Origin: Gemmatimonadota bacterium
Lineage (GTDB): Bacteria > Gemmatimonadota > Gemmatimonadetes > Gemmatimonadales > Gemmatimonadaceae
Direction: 5' to 3'
Assembly (NCBI GenBank): GCA_031127185.1
Contig: JARIET010000187.1
Span: forward strand, 1 to 5,846
Length of the DNA stretch: 5,846 nt
In this document: one piece after another, positions 1-5,846 of the stretch
How positions within the stretch are numbered: position 1 is the first letter of the stretch
Layout: each line of letters starts with the position of its first letter
The notes under the pieces: generated by a model
What the model was told of the DNA's origin: nothing
The model's input: only the letters and a program-made list of their open reading frames with translations
Database searches by the model: none
Translations under genes and position numbers: made by a program

Positions 1-1031
1 GTCAGAACCGACCAGTACTTCTCCTCGTCATCGAGGATGCGGCCGGTTCCGCGCACCACACACGTCAACGGATCTTCGTCCACATGGATGGGGAGACCAG
101 TCTCCTGCGTCAGGAGGATGTCGAGTCCGCGAATCAGCGCACCGCCGCCCGTCATCACAATGCCGCGGTCCACAATGTCGCTCGCGAGTTCGGGCGGCGT
201 GATTTCCAGCGCGCGCCGCACCGCATCCACGATTTGCTGCACAGGTTCCTGGATCGCCTCGCGAATTTCCGCTGAGTGGACCCGTACCGTCTTCGGGATT
301 CCCGACACCAGATCCCGCCCCTTCACTTCCATCTCTTTTTCTTCGCCGAGCGGCGCGGCAGATCCAATCTGGATCTTAATCAGTTCAGCGGTCGGCTCGC
401 CGATCAGCAAATTGTAGCTCTTGCGCATGAACTGCACGATCGCCGTGTCGATTTCATCGCCGCCTACGCGAATGGACGTGTCGCTGACGATTCCGGAAAG
501 CGCGATGACGGCGATCTCCGTCGTACCGCCCCCGATGTCAATCACCATGTTCCCCGTCGGCGTCTCGACGGGAAGCCCCACGCCAATCGCCGCAGCCATC
601 GGCTCGGCGACCATGAACACTTCTTTCGCACCGGCGCCGAGCGCGGAGTCGCGCACGGCGCGCTTCTCCACTTCGGTGATCCCCGAAGGCACGCACACGA
701 TGACGCGCGGCTTCACCTTGAAGACGTGGTTTTCGATGATGAGCGTGAGGAAGTAGCGAAGCATCTTTTCCGTCACATCAAAGTCGGCGATCACGCCGTC
801 CTTCATGGGCCGCACCGCGATCACACCTTCCGGTGTGCGACCCAGCATGCGCTTTGCCTCAAGACCGACGCCTTTGATCTTTCGGGTCTCGCGATCAATC
901 GCGACGACACTCGGCTCGTTGAGCACGATCCCTTCGCCTTTCACGTAGATCAACGTATTGGCGGTACCCAAATCCACTGCAATCGCGTTGGCTGGAAACA
1001 GCGAACCAGACTTGAAGAAAGGCCAACGCAT
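1..1031 (-). CDS. mreB: Rod shape-determining protein MreB (3' end cut by window edge)
   Basis: MreB is a bacterial actin homologue that binds ATP, forms membrane-associated filaments and guides the elongasome that inserts lateral peptidoglycan. Translating the minus strand from the ATG at 1029-1031 gives 343 uninterrupted codons to the left edge. The family is usually about 345 residues, so only a few C-terminal residues and the stop are missing. Visible motifs are the phosphate-1 loop [12 protein letters not shown] (residues 18-29), the connect-1 region [13 protein letters not shown], the phosphate-2 loop [14 protein letters not shown] (about 163-176, Asp165 and Gly167-169), and the adenosine loop [13 protein letters not shown] (about 291-303). 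The N-terminus [20 protein letters not shown] begins at the usual distance before the first loop, which supports this start. No clear Shine-Dalgarno sequence precedes it. The upstream ald gene ends in its own terminator, so mreB probably has its own promoter and may lead an mre operon beyond the left edge. Identification is firm from motif order and length. Confidence 0.96.
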   Translation of the reverse strand, partial: MRWPFFKSGSLFPANAIAVDLGTANTLIYVKGEGIVLNEPSVVAIDRETRKIKGVGLEAKRMLGRTPEGVIAVRPMKDGVIADFDVTEKMLRYFLTLIIENHVFKVKPRVIVCVPSGITEVEKRAVRDSALGAGAKEVFMVAEPMAAAIGVGLPVETPTGNMVIDIGGGTTEIAVIALSGIVSDTSIRVGGDEIDTAIVQFMRKSYNLLIGEPTAELIKIQIGSAAPLGEEKEMEVKGRDLVSGIPKTVRVHSAEIREAIQEPVQQIVDAVRRALEITPPELASDIVDRGIVMTGGGALIRGLDILLTQETGLPIHVDEDPLTCVVRGTGRILDDEEKYWSVL

Positions 1032-1184
1032 GTTCTGGCGACTCGTTCGGCCGCGCGGGCTCGGCGACCGGGCAGTGATCGTATACGGGCAGTTGTCGGG
1101 AACTTGTTGAAACTTAGCCACCGCCCCGAGGAGCAGCAAGCCGTTGCGGTTTCTCAACTTGGACGCTCTTGCCGCGTCGCAGGT

Positions 1185-1205
1185 CACGCCCCGTCGAAGG
1201 GCGTG
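1185..1205 (-). other. Second hairpin just downstream of the ald terminator
   Basis: CACGCCC (rc of 1199-1205) and GGGCGTG (rc of 1185-1191) form a perfect 7-bp stem with a 7-base loop, directly after the T run of the ald terminator on the minus strand. No T run follows it in the leftward direction, so it is not a second standard terminator. It could stabilise the 3' end of read-through RNA. If the mreB transcript starts upstream of here, it could instead lie in that leader. The pairing is seen in the sequence; the role is unknown. Confidence 0.5.
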
Positions 1206-1237
1206 AAAAAGGGCGCCGGATAGAACCGCGGCGCCCT
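1206..1237 (-). terminator. Intrinsic terminator after ald
   Basis: On the minus strand, 21 bases past the ald stop codon, AGGGCGCCG (rc of 1229-1237) and CGGCGCCCT (rc of 1210-1218) form a perfect 9-bp GC-rich stem with a 10-base loop. The stem is followed at once by a run of T (rc of 1206-1210, the first T shared with the stem base). This is the classic rho-independent layout in the ald direction. Read on the plus strand, no T run follows the stem, so it should work only for the leftward transcript. Confidence 0.85.
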
Positions 1238-1257
1238 ATTCAATCCGGCCAAGCTGA

Positions 1258-2373
1258 CTATCCGACGAACTTGGCCGGATCGTGGAACTTGAAGCCAAAC
1301 GCCTCTGCGACGCCGGCATAAGTGACCTTGCCGGCCACCACGTTCAAGCCCTTGAGGAGCCCTGGGTCGCTGGCCAGCGCCGCCTTCCAACCCATGTTCG
1401 CGAGCTTCATGGCGTACGGGAACGTGGCATTCGTCAGCGCCAGGGTCGACGTGCGCGGCACGCCACCCGGCATGTTGGCGACGCCATAGTGGATCACGCC
1501 GTCGACCGTGTAGACCGGGTTTTCGTGCGTCGTGGCCTTGATCGTCTCCACGCAGCCGCCCTGGTCGATCGCAACGTCCACGATGACCGAGCCTTTTTTC
1601 ATCAGCTTCAGGTCTTCGCGACGAATCAGCTTGGGCGCCTTGGCGCCCGGAATCAGCACACCGCCAATCACGAGATCAGCCGTGGAGATCTGCTCAAGGA
1701 TGTTGTGCCGGTTGGAGTAGATCGGCGTCACGTTGGCCGGCATCACATCGCTCAGGTACCGGAGGCGCGGCAGCGAAAGGTCCATGATCGTGACCTTGGC
1801 GCCCATCCCGGCGGCCATCTTCGCTGCGTTGATGCCGACGATGCCACCACCGAGCACCACGACCTTGGCCGGCGGAACGCCGGGCACGCCGCCGAGCAGC
1901 ACGCCATATCCGCCATACAGCTTTTCGAGGTACTTGGCGCCCTCCTGGACCGCCATCCGGCCGGCGACTTCAGACATCGGAATCAGCAACGGCAGCTCGG
2001 CGTTGGCCGTCTCCACCGTCTCATACGCAATGCAGGTCGCGCCGGAGTCCATGTGCGCCTTTGTCAGCTTTTCGTCCGCCGCAAAGTGGAAGTACGTGAA
2101 GATGGTCTGCCCCTTCTTCATGTGCTTCCATTCTTTGGCAATCGGCTCCTTCACCTTGATGATCATGTCTGCGTCAGCCCAGACCTTTGCGGCCGTAGCA
2201 CCGATCGTGGCACCCACCGCGGTGTATTGCTCGTCGGTGAAGCCACTGCCAATGCCCCCGCCTTTCTCGACCATCACGGAGTGCCCGGCGGCGACAAGCG
2301 CCTCAGCCCCGGCGGGGACAAGCGAGATGCGGTTCTCGTTGGTTTTGATTTCTTTCGGAATTCCGATGCGCAT
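1258..2373 (-). CDS. ald: Alanine dehydrogenase (NAD-dependent)
   Basis: Alanine dehydrogenase (EC 1.4.1.1) catalyses the reversible oxidative deamination of L-alanine to pyruvate and ammonium with NAD+. It is cytoplasmic and typically a homohexamer. The 371-residue product matches the usual length of about 370. The N-terminal AlaDH/PNT domain (about 1-140) opens with MRIGIPKEIKTNENRISLVP. Residues expected for substrate binding and catalysis are all present: Arg15, Lys75 (in KVKEP), His96 (in FTYFHFAAD) and Asp270 (in VDVAIDQGG). The NAD-binding Rossmann domain contains VVVLGGGIVGINAA at 171-184, with Asp198 at the end of the next strand in the position that usually contacts the adenosine ribose. 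The conserved HYGVANMPGGVPRTST segment (295-310) is intact. The ATG start at 2371-2373 is fixed by the typical N-terminus, but the bases before it (TGCTTCTTCC) are pyrimidine-rich and offer no Shine-Dalgarno. The gene lies 88 bp past the M16 stop and ends in its own terminator. The related transhydrogenase alpha subunit (PntA) is excluded by length and by the catalytic pattern. Confidence 0.97.
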   Translation of the reverse strand: MRIGIPKEIKTNENRISLVPAGAEALVAAGHSVMVEKGGGIGSGFTDEQYTAVGATIGATAAKVWADADMIIKVKEPIAKEWKHMKKGQTIFTYFHFAADEKLTKAHMDSGATCIAYETVETANAELPLLIPMSEVAGRMAVQEGAKYLEKLYGGYGVLLGGVPGVPPAKVVVLGGGIVGINAAKMAAGMGAKVTIMDLSLPRLRYLSDVMPANVTPIYSNRHNILEQISTADLVIGGVLIPGAKAPKLIRREDLKLMKKGSVIVDVAIDQGGCVETIKATTHENPVYTVDGVIHYGVANMPGGVPRTSTLALTNATFPYAMKLANMGWKAALASDPGLLKGLNVVAGKVTYAGVAEAFGFKFHDPAKFVG

Positions 2374-2461
2374 GGAAGAAGCAGTTGAAAGTTAAGCGGC
2401 TGGCGTTCAGAGTTTTCGGATACATGTCATACGTACTGCACCTGCACGAGCACCAACAAAG

Positions 2462-3718
2462 CTAGTCGGCCGACTCGGGACCGAGGTGCACAACAGTCTG
2501 CCGTTCGGGGCCAAAGTACTGCGCGCAGACGTCGCGCGTCTCCTCGAGCGTGATGGCATCGACCTGTGCCAGCAACGCATCGAGCGGCAGCCACGGCTCA
2601 TCGAAGAGCTCGACCGCAGCCGCGCGGTACATGCGGCTGCTCACACTCTCCATGGACAGCGTGATCTGCCCCTTCAGCTGCTGCTTGCCCATTGCCAGTT
2701 CATCGGCGGTGATGCCTTCGCTGGCGATGCGCGCCAGCTCCGCCTGCACGGCCTCGATGGTCTGGCTGGCTGTTTCGGGGGCCGTCCCGGCATAAACGCC
2801 GTGCGTGCCGATGTCGCGGTGGAACGATTGAAAAGCATAGACGGAATACGCGAGTCCAAGTTCTTCGCGCACACGCTGAAAGAGCCGTGAACTCATCCCG
2901 CCACCAAGGAGTGTGTCCACGAGCACCAGCGCATGCCGCTGCGGGTCGCCGTGGGCCACCGTCACCGACCCAAACACAATGTGCGCCTGCGCCGAATCGC
3001 GGACGATCTGGTGCAGCTGCGGCGCCTGGGGAAATGCGATATCCGCGACCACGCTGATGGGTTCGCCGGCCGGCAGAGCGTCCCAGCCTGCGGACACCAA
3101 TTCCGCGATGAGCTGCTCGTGTGTGAGGTTCCCCGCGGCGCCCACCACAACATTGGCCGGCGCGAACGCCCGGCGGTGCAGCGCGCGCACCGATTCGATG
3201 CTCAGCGCATTAACCGTGTCGCGCGTGCCGAGGATCGAGTAACCGTGCGGATGGTCGCCCCACAGCGCGGCATTGTGCAGTTCAAAGACGATGTCGTCCG
3301 GCGTGTCCTCGACCATGGCGATCTCTTCGAGGACGACCTTCTTTTCCAGGCGCAGATCATCGGCGCGGAGTTCCGGGTGGAACATCACATCGCCCATGAC
3401 GTCAACCGCCTGCGCCAGGTGCTCGTCCAGCACGCGCGCCTGAAATGCGGTGTGCTCGCGCGCCGTGTAGGCGTCCAGGGATCCGCCAAGCGCCTCGAGT
3501 GAGGACGCGATCTCGCGCGCGGTCCGCCGCTCCGTTCCCTTGAAGCAGAGGTGCTCGAGCATGTGCGAGACCCCCATCAGCTCCGCGGGCTCGTGCAGCG
3601 AGGCTGACTTCACCCAGGCACCGAGGGCCACGGACCTGACCCCCGGCACCTGCTCCGAAACGACCGTCAGGCCGTTCGGCAGTACGGTCCGATCAACGCT
3701 CGCGGCGAGGCCGGCCAC
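2462..3718 (-). CDS. M16 family zinc metallopeptidase (insulinase/MPP-beta/YmxG-MlpA type)
   Basis: This is a single-unit M16B peptidase, a two-domain 'half-clamshell' related to mitochondrial processing peptidase. Such proteins usually dimerise and cut peptides or small proteins, and the natural substrate is generally unknown. With the chosen start the product is 418 residues, normal for the group. The inverted zinc motif HxxEH is seen as SHMLEHLCFKGT (His52, Glu55 catalytic, His56). The third zinc ligand is Glu132 in LEKKVVLEEIAMVED, 76 residues after His56 as the family requires. The C-terminal domain carries GGGMSSRLFQRVREELGLAYSV (272-293), with the conserved Arg/Tyr pair (Arg284, Tyr291). 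It therefore looks catalytically competent, not one of the inactive partner subunits. I see no signal peptide or membrane segment, so it is probably cytoplasmic. The start is taken as the GTG at 3716-3718, six bases after GAGG. A GTG at 3728-3730, eight bases after AAGGTGG, is nearly as good. Both lie inside the end of pnp. The frame stays open up to 3850, but that part is Arg-rich and is the pnp tail read out of frame. Confidence 0.93.
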   Translation of the reverse strand: MAGLAASVDRTVLPNGLTVVSEQVPGVRSVALGAWVKSASLHEPAELMGVSHMLEHLCFKGTERRTAREIASSLEALGGSLDAYTAREHTAFQARVLDEHLAQAVDVMGDVMFHPELRADDLRLEKKVVLEEIAMVEDTPDDIVFELHNAALWGDHPHGYSILGTRDTVNALSIESVRALHRRAFAPANVVVGAAGNLTHEQLIAELVSAGWDALPAGEPISVVADIAFPQAPQLHQIVRDSAQAHIVFGSVTVAHGDPQRHALVLVDTLLGGGMSSRLFQRVREELGLAYSVYAFQSFHRDIGTHGVYAGTAPETASQTIEAVQAELARIASEGITADELAMGKQQLKGQITLSMESVSSRMYRAAAVELFDEPWLPLDALLAQVDAITLEETRDVCAQYFGPERQTVVHLGPESAD

Positions 3719-5846
3719 CGCGTCCCTCACGACGTGATCCACCTTCGCCACCTTCCCCACCCTCGCCGCCCGACGGCGCTTCCGGCGACGCAGGCGTGTT
3801 GCCACCCTCGGCGTACGTCGCGTCGGCGCTCGGAACCGGCGCCGCACCACTCGACGAGCCTTCCGGCTTCGGCAGCAGCGCCTTCATCGAGAGGCGGAGC
3901 TTGCCGCGTTCGTCGCGCTCAATGAGCTTGACCTTCACGCGGTCGCCCTTCTTGACCACGTCCTCGGTCTTCTCGGTGCGCCCGTGGCGCAGTTCCGAGA
4001 TGTGCACGAGACCGTCGGTGCCGGGCATGATCTCGACGAAGGCGCCGAAGGCGGTCGTGCTCTTCACCGGACCCTCGTAGATCTCGCCGACCACCGGCTC
4101 CGCCGTGATGGCCTGCACCATCTGACGCGCGCGCTGCATGGACTCGCCGCCAACCGCCGCGATCGTCACCAGCCCCGAATCGTCCACCGTGACTTCTGCG
4201 CCAGTCTCGTCCTGGATACCGCGGATCGTCTTGCCCTTGGGACCAATGAGGTCGCCGATCTTCTCGGGGTTGATCATCACGGTCACAATGCGCGGGGCGT
4301 ACTGCGACAGGTCGGCACGCTGCGCGGGGAGCGCCTTGTTCATCTCGCCGAGGATGTGCAGCCGTCCTTCCTTGGCCTGCGCAAGCGCCTCGGTCATCAG
4401 GGAGAGATCGAGACCCTGGATCTTGATGTCCATCTGAATCGACGTGATGCCAGCGGCAGTACCTGCGACCTTGAAGTCCATATCGCCGAGGTGGTCTTCG
4501 GTGCCAAGGATGTCGGTGAGGATCGCGTACTTGCTGCCTTCCTTGATCAGACCCATCGCGACACCGGCCACCGCGCCCTTGATCGGCACGCCGGCATCAA
4601 AGAGCGAGAGCGAAGCGCCGCAGATCGACGCCATGGAGCTCGATCCGTTCGACTCGAGGATCTCGGAGACGATGCGCAATGTGTACGGGAACTCCTCAAA
4701 CGGCGGCAACACGGCCTGCACCGCACGCTCGGCGAGATTGCCGTGACCGATCTCCCGGCGGCTGGTGCCACGCACCGGGCGCACTTCGCCGGTGGAGAAT
4801 GGCGGGAAGTTGTAGTGGAGCATGAAGCTCTTGGTGCTCTCCTTCGGCTCGTCGATCGAGTCAAGGCGCTGCACGTCGTTCGCGGTGCCAAGGGTCGTGG
4901 CGACAAGCGCTTGCGTCTGGCCACGGGTGAAGAGCGCCGACCCGTGGGCGCGCGGCAGCAGCGAGGTGTCGATGGAGATCTGCCGCACCTCCCTCGGCTT
5001 GCGGCCGTCAACGCGCAGCCCGGTATCCAGCAGTTGCGAGCGCAGCGCGACGTACTCCAGGTCGCCGAGCGCGGCGCCGATGAAGCCGTGGTCTTCCACT
5101 GGCAGCTCGAGCTTGAGCTTCTCCTTCACGGTCTCCTTCACCCGCTCAACGGCCTGAACACGCGATGCCTTGTCGGCCTGGTTGATCGCCGTGGCGATCA
5201 GCCCTTCGGCCTCGCTGCGAACGCGCTCCGTGACCGATGCCGGCGTCGCCTTGGCCTTCCACTCCATCTTGGGCTGCGCGCAGTTGGCCAGCAGTTCGTT
5301 CTGCATCGCGATCAGCTCGCGGATGCCGCGCTGGCCAATGCCGATCGCCTCAACGACGTCCGACTCCGAAATCTCCAGCGCGCCGCCTTCGACCATCACG
5401 ATCGAGTCCTGCGAGCCGGCAATGACCAGGTCCATGTCCGAGAATTCGAGCTGCTGGAACGTGGGGTTCTGCACCCACTTCCCTTGCACGCGTCCGACGC
5501 GCACCCCGGCGATCGGCCCCGCGAACGGGATCTTCGACGCGTTCAGCGCCATGCTGGTGGCGACGAGGCCGAGCACGTCGGCGTCATTCTCCTGGTCGGC
5601 GCTGATCACATAGACGAACACCTGCACTTCGTTCTGGAAGCCTTCCGGGAAGAGCGGGCGGATCGAGCGGTCGATAATGCGTCACGAGAGAATTTCCTCG
5701 TCGCGCGGACGCCCTTCCCGCTTGATAAAGCCGCCAGGAATCTTGCCCGCAGCGTAGGTCTTTTCCTTGTATTCAACCGTCAGCGGGAAGAACGGCAGCG
5801 TGCTCTGCTTGTCGCTGACGGTGACGGACGCGATGACCATCGTGTC
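3693..5846 (-). CDS. pnp: Polynucleotide phosphorylase (N-terminus beyond window; one in-frame TGA at 5682-5684)
   Basis: PNPase degrades RNA 3'-to-5' with phosphate, releasing nucleoside diphosphates; it is a trimer and often part of the RNA degradosome. The frame holds 717 codons from the right edge to the TGA at 3693-3695; roughly 40 N-terminal residues are missing. Numbered from the right edge, codons 21-49 carry the first RNase PH signature ([20 protein letters not shown], then [11 protein letters not shown]). An in-frame TGA is codon 55, followed directly by the equally conserved [15 protein letters not shown]. Next come the helical linker (about 170-270) and the second RNase PH domain, with [21 protein letters not shown] and the phosphate-binding [15 protein letters not shown]. 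The active site [10 protein letters not shown] has Asp451, Asp457 and Lys459, matching E. coli Asp486, Asp492 and Lys494. The KH domain has IGPKGKTIR (about 534-542), and the S1 domain spans about 586-658. A low-complexity tail with [11 protein letters not shown] and [13 protein letters not shown] ends the protein. Apart from the TGA nothing is broken, so the gene is probably functional in the organism. Confidence 0.95.
3725..3728 (-). promoter_or_regulatory. Probable ribosome binding site of the M16 gene inside pnp
   Basis: GAGG lies six bases before the GTG at 3716-3718 and within the last codons of pnp. It is what decides the proposed start. The alternative, AAGGTGG at 3739-3745 before the GTG at 3728-3730, would add four residues. 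No usable ATG, GTG or TTG occurs in frame between 3715 and the first conserved residues (RTVLPNGLTVV), so initiation must happen within the pnp overlap. Confidence 0.5.
3739..3774 (-). repeat. Short imperfect 9-base repeat encoding GlyGluGly units in the PNPase tail
   Basis: The minus strand repeats a GGN-GAR-GGN unit about three times, giving [11 protein letters not shown] near the PNPase C-terminus. The copies differ at third positions (GAG/GAA, GGT/GGG/GGC), so the repeat is partly decayed or kept at protein level. Such tails are flexible, and together with the following Arg-rich RGG-like end they may add RNA or protein contacts. The role is inferred. Confidence 0.6.
5682..5684 (-). other. 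In-frame TGA codon within pnp
   Basis: The minus-strand codon is TGA, between ...RPRDEEILS and [12 protein letters not shown].... The reading frame is the same on both sides and both flanks match PNPase, so this is a substitution and not a frameshift. Homologues usually have Ser, Ala or Cys here. A Cys codon TGC would become TGA by one change (G to T on the plus strand at 5682). If the stop is real, translation would have to restart downstream, for example at the GTG at 5625-5627, and the first RNase PH domain would be lost. Confidence 0.9.

Noticed and set aside
1080..1125. Possible mreB promoter: a TATACG -10-like element at 1080-1085 (minus strand), or TTGCTG-17-TAAGTT further upstream
   Set aside because: The first has no matching -35 at 16-18 bases, and the second matches the consensus at only three of six positions in each box. 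A promoter is expected here but neither candidate can be supported.
276..1223. Open frame of 315 codons on the plus strand opposite mreB
   Set aside because: The product is His/Arg/Asp-rich shadow sequence of mreB and runs through the terminator region. It has no domain or ribosome binding site.
1282..2388. Long open frame of 368 codons on the plus strand opposite ald
   Set aside because: It mirrors ald almost exactly, its product is rich in Arg, His and Asp with no recognisable domain, and such antisense frames are expected in GC-rich genes. All motif evidence lies on the minus strand.
3719..3850. N-terminal Arg-rich extension of the M16 peptidase (44 extra residues)
   Set aside because: This stretch is the pnp tail read in another frame. 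The added sequence is not a targeting signal plausible for a bacterium, and good starts exist at 3718 and 3730.
5625..5627. GTG at 5625-5627 as the true start of PNPase
   Set aside because: It lies inside the conserved first RNase PH domain. The 73 codons upstream to the window edge are clear PNPase sequence, so this is at best a restart site after the TGA.
5620..5681. SECIS element after the in-frame TGA
   Set aside because: Only a very short GGAA/TTCC hairpin near 5640-5650 is visible by eye. It lacks the stem length and loop expected of a bacterial SECIS.
1..5846. A novel multi-gene system, mobile element, CRISPR array or RNA gene
   Set aside because: All four genes are well-known housekeeping families. 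The two gaps are short, and I see no terminal inverted repeats, transposase, spaced repeats or tRNA-like folds.

Overview
The window carries four consecutive protein genes, all on the minus strand. In transcription order (right to left) they are: pnp (polynucleotide phosphorylase, N-terminus beyond the right edge), a zinc metallopeptidase of family M16, ald (NAD-dependent alanine dehydrogenase), and mreB (rod-shape actin homologue, last few codons beyond the left edge). The DNA is GC-rich and coding-dense. The proteins look like those of a free-living, rod-shaped, GC-rich Gram-negative bacterium. Gemmatimonadota or a similar phylum is my best guess, from overall impression only; the window holds no rRNA or other phylogenetic marker that settles it.

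Layout. 3693-5846: pnp, with both RNase PH halves, the helical linker, KH and S1 domains and a long Gly/Glu/Arg-rich tail. 2462-3718: M16 peptidase, whose likely GTG start lies inside the end of pnp, so the two are probably co-transcribed and translationally coupled. 2374-2461: an 88-bp gap with no convincing promoter or terminator. 1258-2373: ald, complete, with all catalytic residues. 1032-1257: a 226-bp gap with a clear intrinsic terminator for ald, a second hairpin just beyond it, and by position the mreB promoter, which I could not pin down. 1-1031: mreB.

Functions. pnp degrades mRNA in the 3'-to-5' direction, and a neighbouring M16 peptidase gene is a known arrangement in several bacteria, including Bacillus. 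ald interconverts alanine and pyruvate/ammonia, linking nitrogen and carbon metabolism and cell-wall alanine supply. mreB organises lateral wall synthesis. Apart from the pnp/M16 pair, the genes look like ordinary housekeeping neighbours rather than one pathway.

The most notable irregularity is a single in-frame TGA codon in pnp at 5682-5684. It falls inside an otherwise uninterrupted and highly conserved N-terminal segment. A base-call error or a recent nonsense mutation is the simplest reading; recoding is possible but unsupported. I see no mobile element, CRISPR array, tRNA, rRNA or novel defence-like system here.
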